DNA of 64,000 bases from Hyphomicrobiales bacterium (GTDB lineage: Bacteria; Pseudomonadota; Alphaproteobacteria; Rhizobiales; Rhizobiaceae), in the NCBI GenBank assembly GCA_900465665.1, contig UBJO01000025.1:62001-126000 (forward strand). The letters run 5' to 3'. The position numbers and the translations under genes were made by a program. Positions 45,418-55,339 of the stretch are shown one piece after another (position 1 is the first letter of the stretch; every line of letters starts with the position of its first letter). The notes below the pieces were generated by a model. It had not been told where the DNA came from and searched no databases. It was given only the letters and a program-made list of their open reading frames with translations.

Positions 45418-46275
45418 ATGACAGCACATAGCCCCGCGCGGTGGCGGTTCAGGCGGCCGAGTGTCATTCCAGGATTTGGGATGGCACTCGGCTTTACCTT
45501 GATCTGGCTCACCCTTCTTATCCTCATCCCCCTCTCGGGCCTCGCATGGCGTTCGAGCGAACTCGGCTGGGAGAAATTCTGGTCGATCGCTGTTGATCCC
45601 CGTACGTTAAATGCACTGCGGATCAGCTTCGGAACCGCATTTGCGGCGGCCTGCGTCAACGTTGTCTTCGGCATCGTGCTTGCCTGGGTACTGGTGCGCT
45701 ACCGCTTTCCCGGCAAGCGCATCATCGACGCGATGGTGGACCTACCGTTTGCGCTGCCAACCGCGGTCGCCGGCATCGCGCTTGCGACGCTCTATGCGCC
45801 CAACGGGTGGATCGGCCAGTTCCTGACGCCGCTCGGCATCAAGATCGCTTTCACACCCGTCGGCATCGTTGTGGCGCTGGTCTTCGTCGGCCTGCCCTTT
45901 GTAGTGCGCACGGTGCAGCCGGTTATGGAGGAGATCGACAAGGAGGTCGAGGAGGCAGCCGCGACGCTCGGCGCCAACCGTATTCAGACGATCACCCGCG
46001 TTCTGCTGCCCGGCCTCGCACCGGCGGTGCTCACCGGCTTCGCGCTGGCCTTTGCACGAGGCGTCGGCGAGTACGGATCGGTCATCTTCATCGCCGGCAA
46101 CCTGCCGTTCAAATCGGAGATCGCCCCGCTGCTGATCGTCATCAAGCTCGAAGAGTATAACTACGCGGCCGCCACCGGCATCGCCGCCGTCATGCTGGTG
46201 CTGTCCTTCGCGATGCTTCTCGTGATCAATCTCATCCAGAGCTGGAGCAGACGGAGGTATGGCAATGGCGCTTGA
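45418..46275 (+). CDS. cysT: Sulfate ABC permease CysT
   Basis: This 285-residue permease is CysT (CysU): N-terminal [20 protein letters not shown], the [17 protein letters not shown] segment and the EAA loop [14 protein letters not shown]. It starts 9 bp after sbp and its end overlaps cysW by 17 bp. Confidence 0.95.
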   Translation: MTAHSPARWRFRRPSVIPGFGMALGFTLIWLTLLILIPLSGLAWRSSELGWEKFWSIAVDPRTLNALRISFGTAFAAACVNVVFGIVLAWVLVRYRFPGKRIIDAMVDLPFALPTAVAGIALATLYAPNGWIGQFLTPLGIKIAFTPVGIVVALVFVGLPFVVRTVQPVMEEIDKEVEEAAATLGANRIQTITRVLLPGLAPAVLTGFALAFARGVGEYGSVIFIAGNLPFKSEIAPLLIVIKLEEYNYAAATGIAAVMLVLSFAMLLVINLIQSWSRRRYGNGA

Positions 46276-47140
46276 GACCCAGGCTTCGCCCGCCAGCAAA
46301 GCGCGCTCCGTCGTCACCGAGCATCGGTGGGCGCGATGGACACTGATCGTCGCCTCGCTGGTGTTCCTGACACTGATCCTGATCTTGCCGCTCACAGCGG
46401 TGTTTGTCGAAGCCTTCCGAAAAGGGCCGACCGCCTTCTTCACGGCCTTGCAGGATGCGGAGACCTTTTCCGCGATCCGACTGACCCTGATCGTCGCGGG
46501 CATCAGCGTGCCATTAAACGTCGTGTTCGGCGTGGCCGCCGCCTGGGCAATCGCCAAGTTCGAGTTCAAGGGCAAGGCCTTCCTGACAACGCTGATCGAC
46601 CTGCCATTCTCGGTGTCGCCAGTCATATCGGGTCTGGTCTTCGTTCTGCTGCTCGGCGCCAACACCTATCTCGGGCAATGGCTGAGCGCCCACAGCATCA
46701 AGGTGCTCTTTGCGGTTCCAGGCTTGATCCTGGCCACCATGTTTGTCACCTTCCCCTTCGTCGCCCGCGAACTCATTCCGCTCATGCAGGAACAGGGAAC
46801 CGGCGATGAAGAGGCCGCGATCTCGCTTGGCGCTAGCGGCTGGCAGACCTTCTGGCACGTGACATTGCCGAACATCAAATGGGGTCTGCTCTACGGCGTA
46901 TTGCTTTGCAACGCCCGTGCGATGGGCGAGTTCGGCGCCGTCTCGGTCGTCTCCGGCCACATTCGCGGTCAGACCAACACCATGCCGCTACAAGTGGAAA
47001 TCCTCTACAACGAGTATAATTTCACCGGGGCTTTCGCAGTTGCCACACTGCTTGCGCTGCTCGCGCTCGTCACCCTTGTTTTGAAGACCTTGCTGGAAAT
47101 GCGATACAGCGATGAAATCGCCGCGAGCCGGCGGCACTGA
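46259..47140 (+). CDS. cysW: Sulfate ABC permease CysW
   Basis: This 293-residue permease is Cys[37 protein letters not shown] and the family tail [16 protein letters not shown]. The start codon lies inside the end of cysT; ATG 46265 is an alternative start. It is followed 10 bp later by cysA. Confidence 0.95.
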   Translation: MAMALETQASPASKARSVVTEHRWARWTLIVASLVFLTLILILPLTAVFVEAFRKGPTAFFTALQDAETFSAIRLTLIVAGISVPLNVVFGVAAAWAIAKFEFKGKAFLTTLIDLPFSVSPVISGLVFVLLLGANTYLGQWLSAHSIKVLFAVPGLILATMFVTFPFVARELIPLMQEQGTGDEEAAISLGASGWQTFWHVTLPNIKWGLLYGVLLCNARAMGEFGAVSVVSGHIRGQTNTMPLQVEILYNEYNFTGAFAVATLLALLALVTLVLKTLLEMRYSDEIAASRRH

Positions 47141-47149
47141 GGAATTAGA

Positions 47150-48190
47150 ATGGAAGTTCGTGTTCAAAACCTACGCAAGGAATTCGATCGGTTTCCGGCT
47201 CTGCATGACGTGTCGCTCGATATCCGCTCCGGCGAGCTGATCGCGCTGCTTGGCCCGTCGGGCTCCGGTAAAACGACCTTGCTCCGGCTCATCGCCGGGC
47301 TCGAAAGCCCGACAGAGGGACTGATCTACTTCGGCGACGAGGACGCGTCTCGCAAGAGCGTGCAGGAGCGCAACATCGGCTTCGTGTTCCAGCACTACGC
47401 CCTTTTCCGCCACATGACGGTGCTCGACAATGTCGCCTTCGGCCTGAAGGTCCGCCATTCGTCGCGCCGTCCTCCGAAGGACGAGATACGACGCAGAGCG
47501 CTGGAGCTGCTCGACCTCGTCCAGCTCCCCGGCCTCGAGAAGCGCTATCCCGCGCAGCTTTCCGGCGGCCAGCGGCAGCGCGTGGCGCTGGCGCGCGCCA
47601 TGGCGGTGGAGCCGAACGTGCTTCTGCTCGACGAGCCGTTCGGCGCGCTCGACGCGCAGGTCCGCAAGGATCTGCGCAAGTGGCTGCGCGAGATCCACGA
47701 CAGGACGGGGCACACGACCATCTTCGTCACCCACGACCAGGATGAGGCGATGGAACTGGCGGACCGGGTGGTGGTAATGAGCCAGGGCGCGATCGAACAG
47801 GTCGGAACGCCCGACGATGTCTACGATCACCCAAATTCGCCCTTCGTCTTCGGCTTCGTCGGCCAATCGAACTGTCTGAAGGTCAAGATTTCGAACAGCG
47901 AAATCTGGTTCGACGGGCGCTTGCTCGGCCTCCGCGTCGACGGTGAGACTGACGGTGAGGCGACCCTCTACTTCCGACCACACGATATCGAGATCCGCAA
48001 CGACGCCGAAGGCATCGCCGGGGTTATGACCAGCAGCCGCCGCGTCGCCGGCACGCGTCACGTGGAAATCGACATCGGGCAAGGCCATCCGCCGATCGAG
48101 CTTGAACTGCCGCCAGCAGCAGCAGGGGCCGTCGACGCGAGCGGCATTGCGTTTCGACCGACCCGTTGGAAGCTCTTCAGGTCTGCCTAA
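47150..48190 (+). CDS. cysA: Sulfate/thiosulfate ABC ATPase
   Basis: This 346-residue ATPase powers sulfate import. It has Walker A GPSGSGKTT, VFQHYALFRHMTV (typical of CysA), signature LSGGQRQRVALARAM, Walker B VLLLDEPFGALD and switch His in FVTHDQDEA. The C-terminal regulatory domain is of the CysA type. It ends the operon and has its own terminator. Confidence 0.96.
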   Translation: MEVRVQNLRKEFDRFPALHDVSLDIRSGELIALLGPSGSGKTTLLRLIAGLESPTEGLIYFGDEDASRKSVQERNIGFVFQHYALFRHMTVLDNVAFGLKVRHSSRRPPKDEIRRRALELLDLVQLPGLEKRYPAQLSGGQRQRVALARAMAVEPNVLLLDEPFGALDAQVRKDLRKWLREIHDRTGHTTIFVTHDQDEAMELADRVVVMSQGAIEQVGTPDDVYDHPNSPFVFGFVGQSNCLKVKISNSEIWFDGRLLGLRVDGETDGEATLYFRPHDIEIRNDAEGIAGVMTSSRRVAGTRHVEIDIGQGHPPIELELPPAAAGAVDASGIAFRPTRWKLFRSA

Positions 48191-48215
48191 GGCTGGCCAG
48201 AGGGCGAACCAATAC

Positions 48216-48244
48216 AAAAGGAACGGTGCACTGCCGTTCCTTTT
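48216..48244 (+). terminator. Terminator of sulfate operon
   Basis: AAAAGGAACGG pairs with CCGTTCCTTTT across a 7-nt loop, ending in a TTTT run, 25 nt after the cysA stop. Confidence 0.85.
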
Positions 48245-48415
48245 GCTTATACGCCGGGGCGTGGCGTTTACGGCAGCCTCACGTGAAAATGCGCTCTGCC
48301 CCCTGCATTATCGCTATTCTCGTCAAGCTCCGCTTCAGAATTGAGCGCTAAGGATGAGTCCACCATCGCCGCGCTGCGATGGTTTGAAAGCTGATTGCAT
48401 CGAAAGACCGCCGCC

Positions 48416-49870
48416 ATGACAAGTATTGCTTCCGACCTCGACATTTTTGATTTGGCGCCGATAGCGATGTGGATAGAGGATTTCAGCGGGGTCGCAGCGC
48501 AGTTCGATGCCTGGCAGCAGGATGGCGTCACCGATATTCGGGCCTTTTTGAAAGAGGATGTAAGCCGCGTGGCCGCCTGTTCGCAGCGGATCCGGATATT
48601 GCGCGTCAATAAGAAGACGCTCGATCTTTTCGAGGCTGAAAGCAAAGAGCACCTGACCGCCAATCTCTCGTCCATATTCCGAGACGAGATGCTGGAGAGC
48701 CATGTCAACGAACTCGCTTCCCTTTGGAACGGACACCTTGAGTTCGATGGTAGCGCCGTAAACTACACGCTCTCGGGTCGGCGCCTCGATATCCAACTGC
48801 GCGGTTCGGTCCTGCCTGGCTTCGAGAAGACACTGGGGCGGGTGCTGATCACCACCGAGGACGTAAGCGCACGCGAAAACGCGCGGCGCGCCGAACAGAA
48901 AAACCGACTTTATGCCGAGGGAATCTTTGAGCACTCCCCGGTATCGCTTTGGATCGAGGATTTCAGCCGCGTTAAAGCTTTGATTGAAGACGTCCGCAAT
49001 CGCGGCATCGTGGATTTCCGCGTGTTTACAGATGTTCACCCGGAGTTTGTCGTGCAGTGCATGAGCGAGATCAGCGTGATCGAGGTCAACAAGGCGACGC
49101 TCGATCTATTCGGCGCGCCGGATCGCACCACCCTCCTCCACGGCATCGCGAACATCTTCCGCGACGACATGGAAAAGACCTTTCGCGAGCAGCTGATCGA
49201 GCTTTGGAACGGCAATCTGTTTCACCAGCGCGAGGTCATAAATTATGCGCTGGATGGTTGCGAGGGCCACGTATTACTGCAGTTTTCCGTGTTTCCTGGC
49301 CATGAGACGGACTGGTCACGCGTGCAGGTCGCCCTGACCGACATAACTGCACGCAAGAAGGCCGAGGCCTACCTCGAATATCTTGGCAAGCACGACGTGC
49401 TGACCAAGCTCCACAATAGGGCCTTCTACATGGATGAGCTCAACCGTCTGCAGCGCAAATCGCTGCGGCCGGTTTCGGCCTTGATCATCGACCTCGACGG
49501 CCTGAAGATCGCCAATGACCAGCGCGGCCACGACGCCGGCGACGCGCTACTGCGCCGGCTCGGCGAGGTGTTAAACGGCGCGGTTTCCATGCCAAACCAC
49601 GCCGCGCGTGTGGGCGGTGACGAGTTCGCGGTTCTCATGCCCGGCGCCGACCGGCAGGCGGCCCAAGCGATGCTCGAGACCATTCAAGAACTGCTGAAGA
49701 TCAACAACCAGTTCTATTCGAATGCTCCGCTCGAGATTTCCGTGGGCCTGGCCACAAGCGAAGAGGGTGAAACGATGGAGGCGATGGTTCAGCGCGCCGA
49801 TCTGGCGATGTATGAGCAGAAGCGGGTGCATCATGCAAGCCGCGGGGCAACTCCAGCAGTCGCTGTATAG
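48416..49870 (+). CDS. Diguanylate cyclase with two tandem PAS-type sensor domains
   Basis: This 484-residue soluble protein has two homologous PAS-like modules (about residues 10-145 and 160-310) followed by a GGDEF domain. The repeats share the phrases WIEDFS, VNKxTLDLF, SIFRDEM/NIFRDDM and LWNG, so they arose by duplication. The active-site motif RVGGDEF (400-404) is intact, and LGKHDVLTKLHNRAFY is the usual domain start. I see no RxxD inhibitory site before GGDEF. It should make c-di-GMP under control of an unknown cytosolic signal. I chose the ATG at 48416. It is monocistronic. Confidence 0.9.
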   Translation: MTSIASDLDIFDLAPIAMWIEDFSGVAAQFDAWQQDGVTDIRAFLKEDVSRVAACSQRIRILRVNKKTLDLFEAESKEHLTANLSSIFRDEMLESHVNELASLWNGHLEFDGSAVNYTLSGRRLDIQLRGSVLPGFEKTLGRVLITTEDVSARENARRAEQKNRLYAEGIFEHSPVSLWIEDFSRVKALIEDVRNRGIVDFRVFTDVHPEFVVQCMSEISVIEVNKATLDLFGAPDRTTLLHGIANIFRDDMEKTFREQLIELWNGNLFHQREVINYALDGCEGHVLLQFSVFPGHETDWSRVQVALTDITARKKAEAYLEYLGKHDVLTKLHNRAFYMDELNRLQRKSLRPVSALIIDLDGLKIANDQRGHDAGDALLRRLGEVLNGAVSMPNHAARVGGDEFAVLMPGADRQAAQAMLETIQELLKINNQFYSNAPLEISVGLATSEEGETMEAMVQRADLAMYEQKRVHHASRGATPAVAV

Positions 49871-49888
49871 GCGGCGTCGAAGCGATCG

Positions 49889-50941
49889 CTACTGACGCGG
49901 CTTGTCGGCAAAATGATCAAGCGCGAATTCGGCGGCACGCTGGTTGGATTTGCGGGCATCGTCGAGCCAGAACGGAAACAGCTGCCATTGATGGATCATT
50001 CCCGGCAACACCTCGGTGGTCACATCGACACCGGCCTGCCTGGCCTTGTCGGCAAGACGCAAGGTGTCGTCGAGCGAGATTTCGCTGGAGCCGACCTGCA
50101 TCAGCAGCGGCGGAAATCCCTTCATGTCGGCGTAGAGCGGCGATACGCGCGGGTCCGTCGGTGGGCGATCTCCGAGGTAGGCTTTGCGCGCCGCCTCGAT
50201 CTGCAATGCGCTGCCGAAGGGGTCACTGACGGCGTTCGCCTTGATCGATGCGCCTGTTGCCGCAAGATCGGTCACGGCGCTGATGGTGATAACGGCAGCA
50301 GGCGGCGGCCCGCGCAGCTTGATCTGACGCAACACCGCTTCGATCGCGAGGTTGCCACCGACGGAATCGCCGAGCAAGACGATGTTGCCGCTTTCATACC
50401 CGGAATCGAGCAGCCAAAGATAGGCGGTCAGCGTATCGTCGATCTGCGAGGGATAGGGATATTCCGGCGCCAGCCGATAATCAATCAGCAACACATCCGC
50501 CGATGCCGCCTTTGCGAAGGAAGCGGCCGACGCGCGATGCGTATCCAGCGAACCGCTGTAGAAGCCGCCGCCGTGGACATAGAGGATGGCGCGCTTGCCG
50601 AGCGAATAGTGAAGCCGCGCCGGCCAGATCAATTCGGCGCCGACGCCACCTGCGTCGATTTCCCTGATCTGTACACGTGACGGTCCCGGCGTCTTTTGCA
50701 TGATCTGTTCGAAAGCGTCGCGACGTTCTAAAAGCGTACCGGCCTTCGCGTAATACTCGCCCATCCGTTCCAGCAGCTTCGCGACTTGTGCTTGCGACGC
50801 CTCCGTCTGAACGGCTTGGTCTGCAGCAAGCGAGGGGGCGGCAAGACAGAGCGACAGCAGGGAGACGGCTGCGATGGCACGGCGCGCCGTTACGATCGAC
50901 CGCCTGACCGCATCTTCATGATGATGGCGTGCGCTTCGCAT
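49889..50941 (-). CDS. Secreted alpha/beta-hydrolase (hormone-sensitive-lipase family)
   Basis: This 350-residue esterase has an N-terminal signal (AIAAVSLLSLCLAAPSLA), the oxyanion motif HGGGFYSG, nucleophile elbow GDSVGGNL, and a likely Asp and His near the C-terminus (VGSSEISLDD, PGMIHQWQLFP). It hydrolyses short-chain esters; natural substrate unknown. I chose the ATG at 50941 because it places the signal peptide correctly; the frame is open far upstream but not protein-like. It is convergent with the GGDEF gene. Confidence 0.88.
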   Translation of the reverse strand: MRSARHHHEDAVRRSIVTARRAIAAVSLLSLCLAAPSLAADQAVQTEASQAQVAKLLERMGEYYAKAGTLLERRDAFEQIMQKTPGPSRVQIREIDAGGVGAELIWPARLHYSLGKRAILYVHGGGFYSGSLDTHRASAASFAKAASADVLLIDYRLAPEYPYPSQIDDTLTAYLWLLDSGYESGNIVLLGDSVGGNLAIEAVLRQIKLRGPPPAAVITISAVTDLAATGASIKANAVSDPFGSALQIEAARKAYLGDRPPTDPRVSPLYADMKGFPPLLMQVGSSEISLDDTLRLADKARQAGVDVTTEVLPGMIHQWQLFPFWLDDARKSNQRAAEFALDHFADKPRQ

Positions 50942-51060
50942 TTCAAGACACTCCGTGCCGGCCCCTATGCCGATCCGCGCAGACCCTCTCACGACTGGAA
51001 GCTGTGTCAAGATGCGCGAGGCGCCTATGGTAAACCGGGCGCGGTACAGCGCCGCCCGTA

Positions 51061-51882
51061 TCAGGCGGACTTGGCGTCTTCCTGGAGATTGACGAAGGCC
51101 TTGATCGGCAGATGATCGGAGGCGACGCGCGACAATGGTGTATCGTGAGCCTCGACCGTGGTGAGCACGCCCATGCGGTTTACCATGATGCGATCGAGCG
51201 CAAGCACCGGCAAACGCGCCGGGAAGCTCGGCACGGCGAGCGGCTGTGGACCGAAGATCGACTGAAACGAGTGAAGCGACGAGCGGTCGCCCAGCCGCCA
51301 CTCGTTCAGGTCGCCGAGCAGGATGGTCGGCATGTCGGACTTATCAGCCATCAATTCAAGCAGCACCTTGGCCTGCTGCGCTCTCGAATGCCTCAGAAGG
51401 CCGAAATGCGCGGCGATGATGCGCATTGCACCGCCCCGTTCAAGATCAAGTTCCGCGACAAGCGCACCGCGCGGCTCCAATCCTGGAAGCTTGATCTGAT
51501 GGACGTCTCGTACCAGCCCCTTCTTGAAGAGCACCACATTGCCGTGCCAGCCATGCGCCTTGTTCACGCCGCTGATCGGCACGGGCACCAACCCGCTTTC
51601 CCTCTCTAGTCGCGGCAGATCAAGAATGCCAGTCCGTTCGCCGAAACGCGTATCCGCCTCCTGAAGAGCGATGACGTCGGGGTCGATTTCATGGATCACG
51701 CGGCTGGTGCGGTCCGGATCGAACCGCCTATCGTTGCCCACGCACTTGTGCACATTGTAGGACGCAATCAGCGTGCCTTCCGGGCGTGACATTGGACTGA
51801 CATGGTCCAGTTGAACGCGCTTCCTGTGATTTCGAATGGAGGCGAGAATGCTCGCGGGCAAATTGTTGTTCCTGGCATGCAT
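51061..51882 (-). CDS. Endonuclease/exonuclease/phosphatase-family protein
   Basis: This 273-residue enzyme of the EEP fold (DNase I / sphingomyelinase / inositol-5-phosphatase superfamily) shows IASYNVHKCVG, DVIALQEADTRF, LLGDLNEW and SDHLPIKAF, which carry the metal and catalytic residues. There is no signal peptide. It lies 94 bp downstream of the cardiolipin-synthase-type gene in the same direction, so a lipid phosphodiester substrate is as likely as DNA. I chose the ATG at 51882; MSRPEG further in is an alternative. Confidence 0.85.
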   Translation of the reverse strand: MHARNNNLPASILASIRNHRKRVQLDHVSPMSRPEGTLIASYNVHKCVGNDRRFDPDRTSRVIHEIDPDVIALQEADTRFGERTGILDLPRLERESGLVPVPISGVNKAHGWHGNVVLFKKGLVRDVHQIKLPGLEPRGALVAELDLERGGAMRIIAAHFGLLRHSRAQQAKVLLELMADKSDMPTILLGDLNEWRLGDRSSLHSFQSIFGPQPLAVPSFPARLPVLALDRIMVNRMGVLTTVEAHDTPLSRVASDHLPIKAFVNLQEDAKSA

Positions 51883-51976
51883 CGTTGCTTTCCGGCGCTC
51901 GATAAAGCAAATGGTTTCTTTTGCTTCAGTATAGGCGCTCCTTTTCAAGTTGCCATGTTAAAGCACGCTAAAACGT

Positions 51977-53440
51977 TCAGAGATAGGGCGAGCCGAGCCA
52001 TAGGACCTTGTTCAGCAGGCGCACCGGAAACGCCGCGGACCGCAACCCTTGCAGCGTAACCGGCGCGGCCGAGCGGATCGCCTCATCGATATGCTCCTCG
52101 ATCTCGATGGCAAAACCCTCGTTCAAAACTTCGAGATCGATCTCGAAATTCAGCCGTAGCGAACGTGGATCGAGATTCGACGAGCCGACATAGCACCAGA
52201 CCCCATCAATCGACAGCAATTTCGAATGGCTGAACGCGCCGCTGGCGCGCCAGATCCGGCAATAATTGCTGACAATCTGGTCGAATTGCGCCGTCATCGC
52301 CCGATCGACTAGGACGAGATTGTTGGCAGCGGGAACCACGATATCCACCTCGACGCCCCGGCGCGCCGCCGTCGCTAGCGCGCTGATCAGCTCGCGATCG
52401 GGCAAGAAGTAGGGCGACATGATCTTGATCGACTTGCGGGCAACCGAAAAGGCACCCATGAGCATCTTTTGGTTCGTCTCCACCCGTCTATCCGGTCCGG
52501 AAGCCACGACGCGCATGAAAACAGGATCGCCCGGGTCTCGCTCGGGTGCCGCGATCCGCCACTCCTCGCCGGTGAGCTCCTCGCCGGTCGTGAACCGCCA
52601 GTCCTCAGCAGCGATATCGAACAGGTCCGCGACAACGGGTCCGGTGACCATGAAATGCGTGTCACGCGCCATGTCGTCGCCGGCAAACTCGCGTGTGAAA
52701 CCCGCGCGGATATTCATTCCACCTGTCAGCGCCACCCGCCCGTCCACGATCACGATCTTCCTATGCGTCCTCAGGTTCGCGTAGGGCAAGCGCAAGCCGA
52801 TGATGACGTTGCCGTTGAACACGGACACGGAAACGCCGCCATCCTCTAGATAGCCGAGGATGCTCGGCACCGAATAGCGGGCGCCGACGGCATCGATCAA
52901 CACGCGGACTTGCACGCCACGCTTCGTCGCCGCGATCAGCGCATCGGCGATCCTGAGGCCGATCGGGTCGCGATCGAAGATATAGGTTTCGAGAAGAACG
53001 CTTCGCTCGGCGCCGTCGATCGACGCTTTCATGGCAGCATAGCAGTCGTCGCCGGTTTCGAGCATGTCAATCGTATTGCCCGTCGCAATCGGGCTGCGGG
53101 CCACACGGTCACCGAGCGTCTGCAAGGCAGCGAAACGACGGCCGAAACTGCTAATGACGATCTCGGCTTCGGCATCGAAGGTTTCCAGTTCATCGAGGTC
53201 GGCCTGTGGCATCAGTGCGTCGCGGCGCAGGCTTAAGGAGGCGCGCCTTATGCGGTTGATGCCGGCGATCGCGTATAGCACAGCCCCGACGACGGGGGAC
53301 AGGACGATGACGCCGACCCAGCCAATCGCGGCTCGCACTTCCTCCTTTGTCATGGTCGCGTGGATTGCCGCGGCAGCCCCCATGAGCAACGAAATAACAA
53401 ACAGGATATGTGGCCAGTAGGTCGATATGAGATAAAACAT
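51977..53440 (-). CDS. Cardiolipin synthase-type phospholipase D family protein
   Basis: This 487-residue membrane protein has two N-terminal helices (YWPHILFVISLLMGAAAAIH and VGVIVLSPVVGAVLYAIAG) and two HKD catalytic motifs: RTHRKIVIVDGRVALTGG and SHSKLLSIDGVWCYVGSSNL. This is the Cls layout, which joins two phosphatidylglycerols or related lipids. I chose the ATG at 53440, which starts at the first helix. It probably shares an operon with the EEP-fold gene. Confidence 0.92.
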   Translation of the reverse strand: MFYLISTYWPHILFVISLLMGAAAAIHATMTKEEVRAAIGWVGVIVLSPVVGAVLYAIAGINRIRRASLSLRRDALMPQADLDELETFDAEAEIVISSFGRRFAALQTLGDRVARSPIATGNTIDMLETGDDCYAAMKASIDGAERSVLLETYIFDRDPIGLRIADALIAATKRGVQVRVLIDAVGARYSVPSILGYLEDGGVSVSVFNGNVIIGLRLPYANLRTHRKIVIVDGRVALTGGMNIRAGFTREFAGDDMARDTHFMVTGPVVADLFDIAAEDWRFTTGEELTGEEWRIAAPERDPGDPVFMRVVASGPDRRVETNQKMLMGAFSVARKSIKIMSPYFLPDRELISALATAARRGVEVDIVVPAANNLVLVDRAMTAQFDQIVSNYCRIWRASGAFSHSKLLSIDGVWCYVGSSNLDPRSLRLNFEIDLEVLNEGFAIEIEEHIDEAIRSAAPVTLQGLRSAAFPVRLLNKVLWLGSPYL

Positions 53441-53709
53441 GCAAGCAAGATATAGCGGCAATCCAGGACTGTTCAATCATGCCCTTTTCTGGCACGTCCT
53501 CGCAACTGCGGTCTGGTCTGATGACACCATGACCGGAATGATCGAGAGCTTGGGACGCCGTTGTTTTTCGGGCAGATGTCCGCCTTGTGCTGCAACGCCA
53601 CATAAATTTTTGCAGCGTGTCGGAAATGACTTGAAACATTCCGATTCGTCTGGAACTCTTCAATCAGTGTCGCGTTGGAACAATGACATCCGGGCAATGG
53701 AGATCGGCG

Positions 53710-53970
53710 ATGACGGAAACTCAACGAGAGTGGGTCCAGAAGCGCGCGTATGCGCTTTGGGAACAGGAAGGCCGCCCCAGCGGGCGTGATCATGCGCATT
53801 GGGAGCAGGCGATGAAGGAGCGCGCCGCGCTTGAGGGCTCCGCCGCGTCCGCCGACGGCAACGAAGTAAAGAGCAGGACGAAACGCGCACCTCCCGCGAT
53901 CAAGGTGACTGGCGCCGCCAAAGCGACCAAAGCCGCGCTCAAGAAATCCACGCCGCGGAAGTCGGCATGA
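53710..53970 (+). CDS. DUF2934-family small protein
   Basis: This 86-residue protein has the DUF2934 core in its first 35 residues (WVQKRAYALWEQEGRPSGRD, then HAHWEQA). The tail is Lys/Ala-rich and basic (KSRTKRAPPAIKV...KKSTPRKSA), so it may bind nucleic acid. Function unknown. I chose the ATG at 53710 at the domain boundary. It has its own terminator and is divergent from the cls gene. Confidence 0.85.
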   Translation: MTETQREWVQKRAYALWEQEGRPSGRDHAHWEQAMKERAALEGSAASADGNEVKSRTKRAPPAIKVTGAAKATKAALKKSTPRKSA

Positions 53971-53993
53971 TTTCTGCAAATTATTGATTTCAA

Positions 53994-54019
53994 AGGGCGC
54001 CTCCAAGGCGCCCTGTTTT
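53994..54019 (+). terminator. Terminator of DUF2934 gene
   Basis: Perfect arms AGGGCGCC / GGCGCCCT enclose TCCAA and are followed by GTTTTC, 24 nt after the stop codon. Confidence 0.85.
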
Positions 54020-54184
54020 CATTTCAGTCACATCTCTGCATTAATTCAGTCGTATTGAATGAATGCCAGCAAGATCTTCGGTCGCAGCGCAATTTCGGAC
54101 TCTCTTAAAGGTGCTGTGGCGGCGGTTCCCAATGGAACAAAAGTGACCTTCTGACGGTTCTCCTGCAAAAGTGGGAGAATGGTC

Positions 54185-54262
54185 ATGAACCGCAGCTACT
54201 TCGACGTAATCCTCGTTTCCCTCATTGTAGCAGGTTGCTACATGTTCATCGCTCCGGTGTGA
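54185..54262 (+). CDS. 25-residue membrane microprotein candidate
   Basis: A short frame starts at ATG 54185 with GGGAG about 10 nt upstream and encodes 25 residues that form one transmembrane helix (FDVILVSLIVAGCYMFIAP). It ends 6 bp before the next small gene. The ribosome site, hydrophobic helix and tandem arrangement support it; no homologue is known to me. Confidence 0.5.
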   Translation: MNRSYFDVILVSLIVAGCYMFIAPV

Positions 54263-54268
54263 GATCAA

Positions 54269-54442
54269 ATGCCGACCCTGGTCCTTGCTGCAACGGCCTA
54301 TCTGGCGCTCGCCATGCTGCTTGTCGTCGTCGTCGACAATCTCGTTGCCTTCTTCTTCCGAGAAAAGCCAGCCGACATTTCGATGCGCCGATCGGCATTC
54401 GAACGCATCGTAGCCGTCTCGCGCTGGTATGGCCGCAAATAA
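54269..54442 (+). CDS. 57-residue membrane microprotein candidate
   Basis: This frame encodes 57 residues: one long N-terminal helix (LVLAATAYLALAMLLVVVVD) followed by a basic cytoplasmic tail (SMRRSAFERIVAVSRWYGRK). It lies 6 bp after the 25-residue frame and 87 bp before the GST gene. Topology and composition look like a real small inner-membrane protein. The ribosome site is weak, which would fit coupling to the upstream frame. Family unknown. Confidence 0.55.
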   Translation: MPTLVLAATAYLALAMLLVVVVDNLVAFFFREKPADISMRRSAFERIVAVSRWYGRK

Positions 54443-54529
54443 CAAATGGCGGCGATGCCAATCGCCGATAATCGAAACAGGCGCGTCTGCACGACGATCC
54501 AGCGACCAGGCGCTCTGAGGGAGGCGCCG

Positions 54530-55261
54530 ATGGCCTATCAACTCTACTATTGGAACGGCATTCAGGGACGCGGCGAGTTCGTACGCCTCGCGCTAGAGGA
54601 AGCGGGCGCTGAATATATCGACGTCGCAAGACACGAGCAGCCAGGCATGGGCACCGATGCCATGTTGGAGATCCTGGATCACGGCTTGGATGCGACGACC
54701 ACATTTGCTCCGCCTTTTCTAAAGGATGGCGACATCCTGATTTCGCACGTTGCCAACATCCTCTTCTACATCGGCCCGAAGCTCGGGCTCGTTCCTTCCG
54801 ATGAAAATCTGCGTTACACCGCGAATGGGCTTCAGCTGACGATCACCGATTTCGTCTCCGAGGTTCATGACACCCACCATCCGATCTCGACAGGGCTCTA
54901 CTACGAGGATCAGAAGGCCGAAGCGAAGGCCCGTTCGACGGCGTTCATCGATGAGCGGATCCGGAAGTATCTGGGCTATTTCGAACGCGCGCTGCAACAG
55001 AACCCGAGTGGCTCGCGACACATCGTTGGTTCGGAGCTGTCCTATGTCGATCTCTCGCTGTTCCAGGTGATCGAAGGTCTCTGCTACGCATTTCCGAATG
55101 CGATGAAGGGTTACCAGAACCACTACCCCGCCTTGGCCGATCTGCATGCGGCGGTGCGCGAGCGTCCCCGGATCGCCGCCTACCTCGCCTCCCCTCGCCG
55201 GCTCGCCTTCAACGAAGACGGCATCTTCCGTTACTATCCGGAGCTTGACGCAGGCAACTGA
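54530..55261 (+). CDS. Glutathione S-transferase-like protein
   Basis: This 243-residue cytosolic protein begins YQLYYWNGIQGRGEFVRLAL, a sigma/alpha-type GST opening with the likely catalytic Tyr, then cis-Pro in FAPPFLKDGD and the helical domain with YVDLSLFQVIEGL. It may conjugate glutathione to electrophiles. I chose the ATG at 54530 (GAGGGAGG upstream). It lies 78 bp before an SDR gene in the same direction. Confidence 0.88.
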   Translation: MAYQLYYWNGIQGRGEFVRLALEEAGAEYIDVARHEQPGMGTDAMLEILDHGLDATTTFAPPFLKDGDILISHVANILFYIGPKLGLVPSDENLRYTANGLQLTITDFVSEVHDTHHPISTGLYYEDQKAEAKARSTAFIDERIRKYLGYFERALQQNPSGSRHIVGSELSYVDLSLFQVIEGLCYAFPNAMKGYQNHYPALADLHAAVRERPRIAAYLASPRRLAFNEDGIFRYYPELDAGN

Positions 55262-55339
55262 TCTCCAATCTAATCCCGGCGGGACATGATATTGGCCGGA
55301 CGCCCGTCGGCCTTTCGATAAAACTGGGAGATCGTTTTC

